A DNA stretch of 64,000 nt, taken from positions 10,135,002 to 10,199,001 of the forward strand of contig CM022666.1 in the NCBI GenBank assembly GCA_012295275.1, in the 5' to 3' direction. Under the pieces are notes generated by a model. That model was not told where the DNA came from. It worked only from the letters and a program-made list of their open reading frames with translations, and searched no databases. Of the stretch, positions 40,981 to 50,760 are shown piece after piece. This stretch comes from Chrysomallon squamiferum. Taxonomy: Eukaryota; Mollusca; Gastropoda; Neomphalida; Peltospiridae. Position 1 is the stretch's first letter; the number at the start of each line of letters is the position of its first letter. The translations under genes were made by a program, and so were the position numbers.

Positions 40981-41390
40981 CATGATAGTGCTGGCATTAG
41001 TGATGGCAATGGTAGCGGTAGTGATGGTAGAATTAGACTGAATGTTGCTGGTATTAATGGTGCAGCTTCTGTCTTGGTATCATTAGAAATAATTGTGGTG
41101 GTGTTAGTAATGGTAATAGCAGCAGTTCAGGTGGTATTGTTAGGTGTGATTATGCTGCTATTAGAAAAGCCAATAAGAGCGGTATTATCTGGTATTATCA
41201 GACAAGATAGTGCTGGCATTAGTGAATGCAATAGCAGGAATGCTGGTGGTATTATTATATATGATAATGCTGGTATTAGTGACGGTTATAGCAGTGGTTC
41301 TGGTCGATTTATTTAACGTGATAGTGCTATCATTAGTGAACGTAATAGGAGTGGTGCCGTTCGTATTATTTCACATCATAGGGCTTTTTT
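40981..41390 (+). repeat. 57-bp subrepeat arm, right arm of composite element 1
   Basis: About seven copies of a 57-bp unit starting GATAGTGCTGGTATTAGTGA and followed by TGGTAATAGCAGTGGTGC. Because 57 is three times nineteen and stops are rare, long frames stay open (one reads DSAGISDGN...GGII per unit, another is very hydrophobic). I read these as repeat artefacts, not genes. Confidence 0.8.
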
Positions 41391-42030
41391 GCATCAGTAG
41401 CATTATCATACCTAACAATACCACGAGCACTCCTTCTATTGCTTTCAATAATGCCAGCACTATCATGTCTGATAATACCAATACTACCGCTCTTATTGAC
41501 TTTTCTAGCAGAAGCATTATCATATGTAATAATACCACCAGCACTCCTTATATTACCATCACTAACACCAGCATAATCTTGACTTATGATAGCACCACAA
41601 AAACTGCAGTTACCATCATTAATACCAGCACCATCAACTCTAATTGTACCATGACTTCCGCTACTATTATCATCACTGCTGATATCATGTCAAATAAAAC
41701 CGCCAGCACCCTTCCTATTACGTTCACTAATGACAGCACTATCATGTTTAATAATACGACAAAGCCGCTCCTATAAACGTCACTAATTCCAGCACTATAA
41801 AGTTGGATTGTACCATCAGTACGGCTGCCATTACCATCGCTAATGCCAGCACTGTCACGACGAAGAATACTACGAATATCGCTGCAATTAGCGTCACTAA
41901 TACTATCACAATCGTATCTAATAATGCCACTAGAACCGCTCTTATTACCTTTACTAATGCCAGCACTATCGTGTGAAATACCACCAACACCGCCGCTAAT
42001 ACATTCACTAATTAGAGCACTTTCATGACT
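41391..42030 (-). repeat. 57-bp subrepeat block, inverted relative to the preceding arm
   Basis: About eleven diverged copies in reverse orientation (boxes such as ATTACCATCACTAATACCAG), meeting the forward arm head to head near 41395. The two blocks can form a long imperfect hairpin. It may be the left arm of a further, truncated composite element. Both strands have open frames for the same repeat-length reason. Confidence 0.75.
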
Positions 42031-42392
42031 ATGCAAAACATAACTAAATTATATAAGACAAGACTGACAGTACCCGGTGTTTTATGAAAACCATTTCGGC
42101 TTATTCCGTAAAGTTTAATATGGCCGTATTTTAACCGAAAACTGAGGTTAAGTAATTGGTTAGTTTTTATGAACAAAATCGGCAACTTGTACTTCTGATT
42201 TGTCTGAAAAGAAGATGACGCATCATCGTGTATGGATACAACTATTGAGAACAGTGGCCGGTTTTACATTTTCGTTGGTAACCAATTTGTTACTGACAAC
42301 AAAATTAAAGGCTTAACCGTTTTTCTATCCTAACAAACACCAATTACTAGCTGTTACTTATGTAGTGTTATCAGCAATTTTAATTATTATTA

Positions 42393-42423
<31 letters not shown>

Positions 42424-42430
42424 TTTATTT
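42031..42430. other. unassigned spacer ending in (TTA)n and (TTTA)n
   Basis: No gene recognised. The last ~50 bases (42384-42430) are TTA followed by ATTT microsatellite. Confidence 0.6.
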
Positions 42431-43060
42431 ACGAGAATAGTTTCAGGCTGATGGATTTGTGTGGATTTAAAATACAGTTAATAATGTTCATGCTTTGTGA
42501 GTCTATGTTGATGGGGTGGGAAATATGTGATGAGAGGAGCGAAAAAGTACGGGAAGGGCATGGGTTGGGGAAAGGAAAGGGGGTAGGAGCGCGAAGGGGC
42601 GGAACATGATGGGACAACAAAGGACTGAATTTACCTTTCTATGCTGGACCGAACCAAATTTGACTGGACTGGAAAAAACTTGATGGTGTGGACTAACAGG
42701 ACTGGACAAGACTGGACAGGATTTGAGCGGTTAGGACAAGAAGTGACCAGTCAGCACCGGGTTGTAGTGGACAGGACGGGACAAGGATGGACAATGCAGT
42801 TTTCTGCTATGCCATACCGTCACAACCCACCCTAACCTCTTTATTGATGGTGAGTATTAGGAGGGGAGCGTTTGAGGGAATGGAGAACAAGTGGTGAACT
42901 CAAGTTTTTTACTGTACTGGATTGACAGTATCTGACAGGTTCTTTGCTGTTCCGTCACCTCCCACCCAATTTCCCAGAGCGGAGGTCATGGAAGGGTGTG
43001 ACGGAGAGGGTTAGGGGTGGATAGTGATACCGGGTGAGAGAATGGATATATATATAAACT
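42431..43060. other. G-rich island with degenerate GGACTGGACA repeats
   Basis: Unlike its surroundings this stretch is G-rich on the plus strand. Part of it (42640-42800) is a degenerate run of ACTGGACAGGA-like units. Two segments share CCGTCACAACCCACC / CCGTCACCTCCCACC endings near 42815 and 42955, suggesting an old direct duplication. No motif supports a protein. Confidence 0.5.
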
Positions 43061-43750
43061 TAATATAACTTGAACACAGATTTGAATGGAAGTCAGTGCT
43101 AAAATAGACACAGGTACAACAAATGTTTATCTCCCTCTTTTTCTTCCTTTGTTCCAGTACAACAATTAAATATATACACTGTGCTTAATTTGTCCACTGA
43201 GTGGTGAAAAAAGATAAAGAAAGACTCCGCTACTAAAAACTTTTCTGTAAAACAGTGTACTACAAATAGTACATATTCAAAAAGTGCATTTCTTTTATGA
43301 TAATAACCTAAGAATCATCAAAGAATTTTTTTCTTTGTTTCTTTGCTTCTTCAGAGAGAAAGGATTGCAGGGAAATAATTTCTCAACGCAATGACTTATA
43401 TCTGTATTGACTCATATATACAGAGCATTCACACAACATAATTTATTGAAATAAAAGATATTTTTAAATTTATCCTAACACTAATGACATAAATTTCCAA
43501 ATGTTATATGAAAAGTCTGTCCAGGTAAATAGATACTAAAAATGCTGGAGCTAAATCTAACCTAACGCTAACCTGGAAATAATTCTGATCTTTACCCTTA
43601 CCGTAGTCCTAGCCATAATCTTGCTTGTAGAAAAAAAAAAAAAAATCAATAGATAAATGAAGTAAAATAATTAAAACAATAAATAAATAAAAAATCAATA
43701 CTTTTAGTTATTTTTTTTATTTTTGTTTTGTTTTTGTATAGATAATAAAA
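43061..43750. other. no recognisable gene
   Basis: AT-rich sequence with a short A-run near 43630. Nothing recognised on either strand. Confidence 0.5.
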
Positions 43751-43751
43751 A

Positions 43752-43950
43752 AAAAATTCAAATTGTTACTTCTTGTTCATAGTAAAAACAAAAACTCAAA
43801 CTGTTACTTCTTGTTCATAGTAAAACAAAAACTCAAATTGTTACTTCTTCATAGTAAAAACAAAAACTCAAATTGGTTCTTCTTGTTCTTAGTAAACACA
43901 AAAACTGCAGTTGTTACTTCTTGTTCATAGTAAAAACAAAAACTCAGAAA
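43752..43950 (+). repeat. ~42-bp minisatellite, five copies
   Basis: Repeats of a unit containing TTGTTACTTCTTGTTCATAG followed by TAAAAACAAAAACTCAAA. Copies differ by a few substitutions and small deletions. Confidence 0.85.
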
Positions 43951-43988
43951 AATGTGATGTTTAATTATTACATAAAATAAAATATAAT

Positions 43989-43990
<2 letters not shown>

Positions 43991-44031
<41 letters not shown>
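43991..44031. repeat. (TTA)n microsatellite
   Basis: Uninterrupted TTA run of about 40 bases in AT-rich sequence. Confidence 0.95.
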
Positions 44032-44034
<3 letters not shown>

Positions 44035-44807
44035 TTTATTTATATTTTTTATTTTTTTAAATAAATTAATAAAAATAATATCAATAATAAAAACAAATAT
44101 GTTACTTGTTAGATATACATAACGAATTAGACATATCGTTTGAAAAAGTAAAATTTGTGCAGACTGTACCTAGTCCTATCATTATCTTCCTCTCAGCAGC
44201 CACCCGTATTTCTACCACTGTTAACACAAACCATCAAAACATTCAGCTAAGTCTGAAAGAGTTATCTACTCTTACTTAAGAACAATAACCAGGTGGTATG
44301 TTACTAAATTATTGTTTACATTTTCATTTTCATTCACAGTGAAATTGTGGACTCTGTTTCCTTTAAATAAGTACTTTTATTTTAATCTGATAACTACAAA
44401 ATGTTTAAGTATCAATCACTGTAGCTTAATATTATGAAATCTGGGTCAAAGAACTCGGAACATTTCGCTTGTCGAAATAAGTACCGAACATTAACGAAGT
44501 TTTCCGATTTGCTTTGGATTACATATCGGCAGTGTATTTTATATATATAATTGATTTATTCAGATTAGAATAATTAAATGAAATAAATGAATAAGTATTT
44601 AGCATTTTTTAAATGTATTTATTTATTTGGTGTTTTATAACAGAATATAGAAAATTATAATATGTATAAAATCAGCTGCATGATTCTTCTTAGAGTAATT
44701 ATAATGTATAACAGTATCCATGTGTTTCTTGACAATGACAACCTGTCATAATTCACATTTCTTCCTTCTGGTTACATTGAAACGCTTATAATTACATGCA
44801 CATACAC

Positions 44808-44808
<1 letters not shown>
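44032..44808. other. no recognisable gene
   Basis: AT-rich spacer upstream of the SDR gene. No motif seen. Confidence 0.5.

Positions 44809-44875
<67 letters not shown>
44809..44875. repeat. (GA)n microsatellite
   Basis: About 33 uninterrupted GA units, roughly 460 bases upstream of the SDR start codon. Confidence 0.98.
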
Positions 44876-44877
<2 letters not shown>

Positions 44878-45236
44878 GTAAAAGCATATCACAGACAAAC
44901 AGCTGTACTTGTGACAGAAATATTCAGTGCAGTAAACGTGTTACGTGTTGAATCGTCTTTCTTCGCGTGGTTTCTTTTAATCTGTTCTTAGACAACTTGT
45001 GTTGATGATGATGAAATAAACTCTAAAGAGAAAGTGACTGTCATACTGTACTGTTCGTCTTTAAAACTTTGCGCTTAAATTTTGTAAAAGAAACTGTTAG
45101 TCAGATTTGTCCATTGTTTCTTTTATTTAGGCTCTGGACATAAATTTTAATACGTGCAGCCCCGGTGCTAGGTTTATCTCTACTGCTACTACTAAAATTG
45201 CCACTGCCACTTCTGCGACTACGATTACTACTGCAA

Positions 45237-45237
45237 T

Positions 45238-45276
<39 letters not shown>

Positions 45277-45330
45277 TTAGTATTAATATTATTGTTGTTG
45301 TTGTTGTTGTTGTTGTAGTTATTATTATTT
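45237..45330. repeat. (ATTT)n and (GTT)n microsatellites just before the SDR start codon
   Basis: An ATTT run (about 45237-45280) followed by a GTT run (about 45292-45316) ends some 20 bases before the ATG at 45340. If the ATG is right, they lie in the 5' untranslated region or in an intron ending at an AG nearby. Confidence 0.9.
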
Positions 45331-45339
45331 AAAGATACA

Positions 45340-48300
45340 ATGGAAGGCAAAACAGCAATAGTGACGGGATCAACGTCAGGGATTGGTTTGGGGGTAGCCA
45401 ATCTGCTTGCTGAGAAAGGCTGCAATGTTGTTCTGACGGGACTTGGAGAAACAACAGAGACTGAATCCATATAATTTTCGTCAGTAAGTGTAAATATAAA
45501 ACAGTATACAACATATAATTATGTACAATTACAGTTCAGTAAAAACGTATCAGTAAATAGAAAAACAATACACCAGCGTATTAGTAAAAACAAATACAAA
45601 ACAGCATTAGTAAGTACAAAAGAAAACATGTCGGTATTGTATTGATAAATGAACCATAATGATTATTTATTACCAGAACCATGTGAAATGTCGTCACCAA
45701 GTGAATCACAGGACTGAAGTGTACGCCAGAACTAACATTCATTGTAGATCTGTGTTTATTTTTCGAGTTTCTTTCTAATTTCAGAAAATTCAGAGGGCGT
45801 GTTGATTTTGTTCCTGCAAATCTTACCGATACTTCATCTATAATTGAATTTTGTAATCACGTGCTCACCATATATCCAGATGGCGTCGATATCCTTGTGA
45901 ACAATGCAGGTCGGTTATTGTCATTAGTAGTAACAATAGTCGTTATAATCGTAGCAATCGTTATGGTGGAGGTAGTAGAACTCGGGGTAGCAGTAGTAAT
46001 AGTAGTAGTGGCAGTAGCAGCAGTAATAGTAGTAAAAGAAATAGTAATGGTTGTGTTAGTTGTTATGATAGTAGTAGTCGTTATATTAACGATGATAATA
46101 AGAACAGTAGTTGTTGTAGAAGCAGGAATAGTAGTAGTAGTAGAAGTACTTGTAATGTGATGGTAATGGCAATGGTGGTGGCAGTAGTACTAGTAGTATC
46201 GTTATTTGCTATTAATTTTACTTGTTTTTTCATCAACATCAGCGACAACAACTCTCTCTCTCTCTCTCTCTCTAAAATTCAAATTGTTAAAAATAACAGG
46301 GATCAACAGATTTGCTCTTCAGAATACGATTATAAAACTATATATTTATAAAATCTGTTGACGTTTGTAGGCTGGGGTAGAATCGTCAATATGTCGTCAC
46401 AGATGGCCATGATCAGCGCTGTGGGTAAAGCGCCTTATTCCGCGGCTAAAGCTGCTCTTGTCGGATTAACAAAGGTCAGTCTTATATTCCTGTCTAACCG
46501 ATTATTATTATTGTTGTATTTAAATTGTGTTATAGTTAACATTGTTACAGTTTACGATGTTTAAGGGAACAGGAAGAAGGGACAGTATTATATATATATA
46601 AAGCCACCGGCAGCATGCGTCAGTTTTGTTTGTAGCAATTTTTGAAACGAAATAAATTATTTGGAAATTAAATGAACTTTATGTTTTAATGTTAAAACAT
46701 AACAATTGGCGACGAGGATGGGATAACACTTATTGAACTGTTTCCTGAAATTAACTATTTATGAAATATGGCTACCTACGGTAAAGTTGAAGAGTTTGAT
46801 CTAGAAAGTTCCGATTGGGATGAATACATCGAACGTTTGGAACAGTATCTGCTGGCGAATAATGTAGACGATGCCGAAAAGAAACGTTCCATTTTGTTGT
46901 CCGTATGTGGTGCCAAGACTTACAGGTTGATTCGAAATTTGACTTCGCCTGAGAAACCGGCAAGTAAGACTTACGAACAACTGAAAACTTTGATAGGAAA
47001 TCATCTCAAACCAAAACCTTTGGTGATTGCGGAACGGTTCAAATTCTATCAACGGAAACAAGAGCCCGGAGAGACTGTAAGTGAATTTTTGGCTGAATTA
47101 AGAAAATTGACAGAACATTGTGAATTTGGTGCATTTTTGACTGAAGCATTAAGAGACATTTTGGTCTGTGGTCTGTCTGAAAAGTCTATACAGAAAAAAC
47201 TTCTATCTGAACATGACTTATCACTGAGTAAAGCATTGCAAATAGCTGTTAGTATGGAAATGGCAGCTAGAGAAACTGACATGCTGAAAATTGGAATGAA
47301 GTCAGAAACGGAAAAGTTCCACAAAGTTTCTGTCATTGAATGCTTCCGGTGCGGTAAAACTAATCATCATCCTGATGCATGTTTTTACAAAAAGGCAAAC
47401 TGTTATACGTGTAATGAAACAGGACATTTGAGTAGAAAATGTCGAAATCAAAAGAAAAAAATTGAAAGACAGGAAAGCAAACAGCTGGAAAAAGGAAAAA
47501 AGAAATTTCCAAAGTTGAAAAAGAAAAATTCTAAACTGAATGTTGTGAATCAAGATTCTGATAGGGACCTTACGGAATCAGAAAGTGGTCCCAGTGATTC
47601 TGAAATTGAAAATGCTGAATCTGAAACAGGTTTAAAAATTCATGACGTTCAGGAAGAATCTGGAAGTAACGAAACTGAATCAGAAATTATAAAAGCTGTT
47701 CTTGAAAATAAAGAGGTTGCAATGGAAAGGAATGAAAGTGATTCTGAACCGTCAATTTTCACCGTGAAATCTACGAAAGCGAAAGAAATTCAAATTTCAT
47801 TGGAACTCAATGGTGTGCCTTTCAAAATGGAAGTAGATACAGGTGCTTCTGTATCCATAATTTCTAATAAGGTTTAATCAGGAAAAATTGAAGAAAACAG
47901 TGCCATTGAAATCAACGTCGATTGTGTTGAAAACTTATACTCATGAAGCGGTGCCAGTTCTTGGGAAAATTGAGGTGACTGTTAAATATGGAAAGCAGAA
48001 AAAACTTTTACCTTTAATTGTGGTTAAAGGAAATGGACCAACTTTGTTTGGGCGGAATTGGTTCCAAAACATTCAGTTGGACTGGAACAGTATTAAGATT
48101 ATGAAAGCCTGTGGAAACTCTGAAGATTTGTTCACTAGATACTCAGTTTTTTCAAATAAGTTGGGAACAGTAAAAGGCATAAGAGCTCATCTGAAAGTGA
48201 AAGAGGATGCTACTCCAAAGTTTTTCAAGGCTAGACCAGTACCTTATGCTTTGAAGGAAAAGATAGCTGATGAACATACTTGATAAACTGTAATTGAACT

Positions 48301-49621
48301 ATTATGGTGTCCAATGAAAAAAAAAAAAAAAAAAAAAAGTTTATTTTTTAAGTTTAAAGTTCCATTGTTTAATTATTACTAATTAGTAAATCAAACAAAT
48401 TTATTTTAGAAATTTACATATAACATAATTTATGGGTAAATTGAAAATTTGGAGGGGAGGAAGTGTTGTATTTAAATGGTGTTATAGTTAACATTGTTAC
48501 AGTTTACGATGTTTAAGGGAACCGGAAGAAGGGACAGTATTATATATATATAAAGCCACCGGGAGCATGCGTCAGTTTTGTTTGTAGCAATTTTTGAAAC
48601 GAAATAAATTATTTGGAAATTAAATGAACTTTATGTTTTAATGTTAAAACATAACAATTATTATCATCATCATCATCATCATCGTCATCATTATTATTTA
48701 TTTATGTATGTATTTATAATCTTCATCATCATCATCATAATCATTTCTTTTAATATTCAGAACATGTTTTGTTTATTTTATAATACCTCTGAGTTTTTTG
48801 GAGGGTTTATATCAAATAAAACTGAGCCAATAGTTTGAGTGCTATGTTATACAGGATATGATGTACATTTTATGTAATATATTATATAGGATATATGTTA
48901 AATATTATATAGCATATTTGATATATCACACTTTCAGGGTGTGGCGCTAGAATGCGGTCAGTATGGTGTCACAGTGAATGCCATTTGCCCTGGGTATGTA
49001 GATGCACCCAGTAAGTATACTGTCACCAGTTACATTATAATTATCTAATCTTTGTAATCTAGTAGTCTAGTCTGATTTATTACTACTACACTGATACTTA
49101 ATTGTTGTATTGAGATGATTACATGTTTAGTATTATAGATGATTACATATTTAATATTATAGATGATTATATATTTAGTAGTATAGATGATAACATATTT
49201 AATATTACAGATGATTACATATTTGATATTATAGATGATTACATATTTAGTGTTATAGATCATTATAATGATGTTTTATTACAGTGGCAATAAGACAAGC
49301 AGAAGATAAAGCGAGAAGTCTGGGTATTAGTTACGAAGAGGCGATGGTAGATAAAAACAGATATCAGCAAAATATTAGTGGTTACTAATGTACATGTTAA
49401 CAGAAAAATATTTATTATTATATTTGCATCGTTTACGTTCACAGTTGTCTTTTTCTAATTGGACGTCCCATTATTTTTATATTTTTATTTGATTTTGGCA
49501 TGTTTCATGATTATGATTATGATTTTTCTTCTTCCTCTTGTTATTGTTTATTTTTTTATTTTATTTTATTTTATTTTTATTTTTATTTTTATTTTTATTT
49601 TTATTTTTATTTTTATTTTTA

Positions 49622-49652
<31 letters not shown>

Positions 49653-50500
49653 TATTATTTGTTTATTTATCAAATTCTTTTCTTCTTTTTTTTTGTGAGA
49701 AGGTCCTTTTTAAATTCTTTTATTATATTAATACAAATAATGACAGAATGTAAAATATATTTTAATTTTGTGATTACGTAATGTTACAGTAAAATGTTTG
49801 TGTTGTAAACACATTTCTTGTAATTATTATTATTATTATTATTAATTTACAGAAACGTTTTACAGATCCTAATCCAACCAAGAAAGCCATTCAAATATCA
49901 GAGGTAAAATCTAGCTGTATGAAAATTTTAGTTACAAACAAAATAAATAAATTAATTAATTAATTAATTTAATTTAATAATAATAATAAAAAAAAATTAA
50001 TTAAAAATATAATTAAAATAAAGTTATATGTATTATTTAGAAAAATATTGCATTATAGAAAATGTTTAGAAAGCAAATAGTACTGGTCAGTTTTTATACA
50101 GTGGATTTTGGTAATTATTTATAATTATGTTATACAGTGTTTTAAGAAAATATATGTTATGTAAATTGTGTTTAGAGAAAATATGTAGTTTTGTATAACA
50201 CAGTTCTGATAAAAATTTGTTTTACATAGTTTTCATATAATTTGTATTACGTAGATGTTGGTTTGTTGTTTTGTGTATGTGTTGTAACTGTGGGTGCGTG
50301 TGTGTGTGTGTGTTATGCAGGTTTGAGAAATTAATTTTATATAGTGTTTTTATCAAATGTATTTATAAAATTTATTAAATTTGTGATACATGTTTGTTTG
50401 TTTGCAGATAGCCGATCTTGTTCTTTTCTTGTGTTCTCAGTCGGCGGTCAACATGACGGGATCCGCTGTCGTCATCGATGGCGGCAACACAGCACAGTAG
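45340..50500 (+). CDS. short-chain dehydrogenase/reductase, 3-hydroxybutyrate-dehydrogenase-like (split, one exon missing)
   Basis: Exons: 45340-45483, 45785-45909, 46371-46474, 48938-49010, 49285-49380, 49866-49903 and 50408-50500. Each internal exon has AG/GT borders, and phases agree from the second exon to the stop. Motifs: N-terminal TGSTSGIG (NAD(P) binding), NNAG, catalytic Ser in NMSSQMA, YSAAK (Tyr/Lys pair) and a CPGYV loop. The K-x-x-Y spacing resembles bacterial-type D-3-hydroxybutyrate dehydrogenases, in which an active-site His sits where Met is here, so the substrate is uncertain. Two defects: exon 1 has one base too many (in-frame TAA at 45472-45474 before a good donor), and about 41 residues between NNAG and WGRIV, which should hold the helix Asn of the catalytic tetrad, are absent. 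Without them the product is about 223 residues, against the usual ~260. An LTR element lies in the intron after 46474. Confidence 0.78.
45912..46200 (+). repeat. (GTA)n-like degenerate microsatellite in an SDR intron
   Basis: GTAGTAATAGTAGTAG-type sequence fills the interval where the missing SDR exon would be expected. It gives long Val/Ile-rich open frames that are artefacts. Confidence 0.85.
46252..46273. repeat. (CT)n microsatellite
   Basis: Eleven CT units in the intron before the SDR exon at 46371. Confidence 0.95.
46507..46511. repeat. target-site duplication, left copy
   Basis: ATTAT directly before the 5' LTR. The same five bases follow the 3' LTR at 48657-48661. The host is TTA-rich here, which weakens the match slightly, but LTR ends and duplication agree to the base. 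Confidence 0.8.
46512..46704 (+). repeat. 5' LTR, 193 bp
   Basis: Begins TGTTGTATTT and ends AAAACATAACA. It holds a TATATATATATAAA box (about 46587-46602) and AATAAA at 46651, the usual promoter and polyadenylation positions in a short LTR. Confidence 0.93.
46707..46723 (+). promoter_or_regulatory. primer binding site
   Basis: TGGCGACGAGGATGGGA starts two bases after the 5' LTR, the position where Gypsy-type elements pair with the 3' end of a tRNA. I did not assign the tRNA. Confidence 0.7.
46768..47877 (+). CDS. Gag polyprotein with zinc knuckles and start of the protease
   Basis: 369-residue frame. Residues 1-185 are a retrotransposon Gag capsid-like region (WDEY.ERLEQYLLAN near the start, then a FKFYQRKQEPGETVSEFLAEL segment typical of Gypsy Gag). 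Two CCHC knuckles follow: Cys192/Cys195/His200/Cys205 and Cys212/Cys215/His220/Cys225. A Lys-rich and then Glu/Ser-rich linker leads to the aspartic protease active site DTGAS at 357-361. The frame stops just after this at 47875-47877. The protease continues in another frame from about 47879, so one extra T near 47875 appears to break gag-pol. The protein packages element RNA in virus-like particles in related families. Confidence 0.9.
   Translation: MATYGKVEEFDLESSDWDEYIERLEQYLLANNVDDAEKKRSILLSVCGAKTYRLIRNLTSPEKPASKTYEQLKTLIGNHLKPKPLVIAERFKFYQRKQEPGETVSEFLAELRKLTEHCEFGAFLTEALRDILVCGLSEKSIQKKLLSEHDLSLSKALQIAVSMEMAARETDMLKIGMKSETEKFHKVSVIECFRCGKTNHHPDACFYKKANCYTCNETGHLSRKCRNQKKKIERQESKQLEKGKKKFPKLKKKNSKLNVVNQDSDRDLTESESGPSDSEIENAESETGLKIHDVQEESGSNETESEIIKAVLENKEVAMERNESDSEPSIFTVKSTKAKEIQISLELNGVPFKMEVDTGASVSIISNKV
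47879..48283 (+). pseudogene. pol fragment: rest of protease and start of reverse transcriptase
   Basis: Continues the protein cut off at 47877, in a different frame. It contains GPTLFGRNWF, the closing segment of retroviral-type proteases, and ends with RPVPYALKEKI, the conserved lead-in to reverse transcriptase. It then runs straight into element 3' untranslated sequence and stops. The catalytic YXDD region, RNase H and integrase are absent. Comparison with the minus-strand copy at 62340-62350 places the deletion joint at a shared ACATACTTGATAAACTG near 48275. Confidence 0.85.
48451..48463 (+). promoter_or_regulatory. polypurine tract
   Basis: GGAGGGGAGGAAG lies immediately upstream of the 3' LTR, where plus-strand DNA synthesis is primed in LTR elements. 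It is also seen, reversed, next to the LTR at 62158. Confidence 0.85.
48464..48656 (+). repeat. 3' LTR, 193 bp
   Basis: Same length and ends as the 5' LTR, with three substitutions between them by eye. Followed by ATTAT at 48657-48661. Confidence 0.93.
48660..48740. repeat. (TCA)n microsatellite flanking the LTR insertion
   Basis: CATCATCATCATCATC-type repeats interrupted by ATTT runs. With the TTA run before the 5' LTR, this shows the element went into a microsatellite. Confidence 0.85.
49113..49266 (+). repeat. 24-bp minisatellite in an SDR intron
   Basis: About six copies of GATGATTACATATTTAATAT plus TATA, in the intron that ends at the exon beginning 49285. Confidence 0.9.
49549..49659. 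repeat. (ATTTTT)n microsatellite
   Basis: Long ATTTTT/ATTTT run in the SDR intron before 49866. All open frames over it are low complexity. Confidence 0.95.
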
Positions 50501-50517
50501 CTGTCGTACGTTACGAC

Positions 50518-50760
50518 GTGAAAATACAAAAGGATAATTCCTATGATTATTCCATTCTGTTCTGTGTATTCAGACCAAAACTGTTACAGATAAACTAAAA
50601 CAAAAATGTCAAATAACCGATGATGATGATGATGATGATGATTAAAATACAAAAAGGATAATTCCTGTGATTATTTCATTCTATTCTTTGTGTATTCAGA
50701 CCAAAACTGTTAAGATGAACTAAAACAAATTTTTCAAATAACTGCCGATGATTTTTTTTT
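50518..50760 (+). repeat. direct duplication of ~105 bp after the SDR stop codon
   Basis: 50518-50625 and 50643-50752 match closely (AAAATACAAAAGGATAATTC, then ATTCAGACCAAAACTGTTA in both), separated by a short GAT run. It probably lies in the 3' untranslated region. AATAAATAAA-like signals follow at about 50948. Confidence 0.85.

Larger units (their letters stand above)
46512..48656 (+). mobile_element. Ty3/Gypsy-type LTR retrotransposon, internally deleted
   Basis: Two 193-bp LTRs (TG...CA), a 5-bp ATTAT duplication, a primer-binding-site-like segment, gag with two zinc knuckles, an aspartic protease start, the first residues of reverse transcriptase, and a polypurine tract. Most of pol (reverse transcriptase, RNase H and integrase) is missing, so it cannot move on its own. 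I saw three mismatches between the LTRs (near 46524, 46570 and 46608), so the insertion is recent. It lies in the same orientation as the SDR gene, in its intron between 46474 and 48938. Confidence 0.93.

Noticed and set aside
40954-42036. Open frames of up to 188 codons on both strands in the 57-bp repeats (also 55486-57669)
   Set aside because: The repeat length is a multiple of three and stop-poor, so several frames are open at once. No start, splice or domain evidence favours one.
46300-46360. Possible missing SDR exon reading GINRFALQNT after an AG near 46299
   Set aside because: It joins in phase with NNAG, but beyond the first two residues it does not resemble the expected segment. 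It has no GT donor and soon hits a stop.
46772-47553. Minus-strand frames opposite gag
   Set aside because: Shadows of the Gag reading frame. No independent motif.
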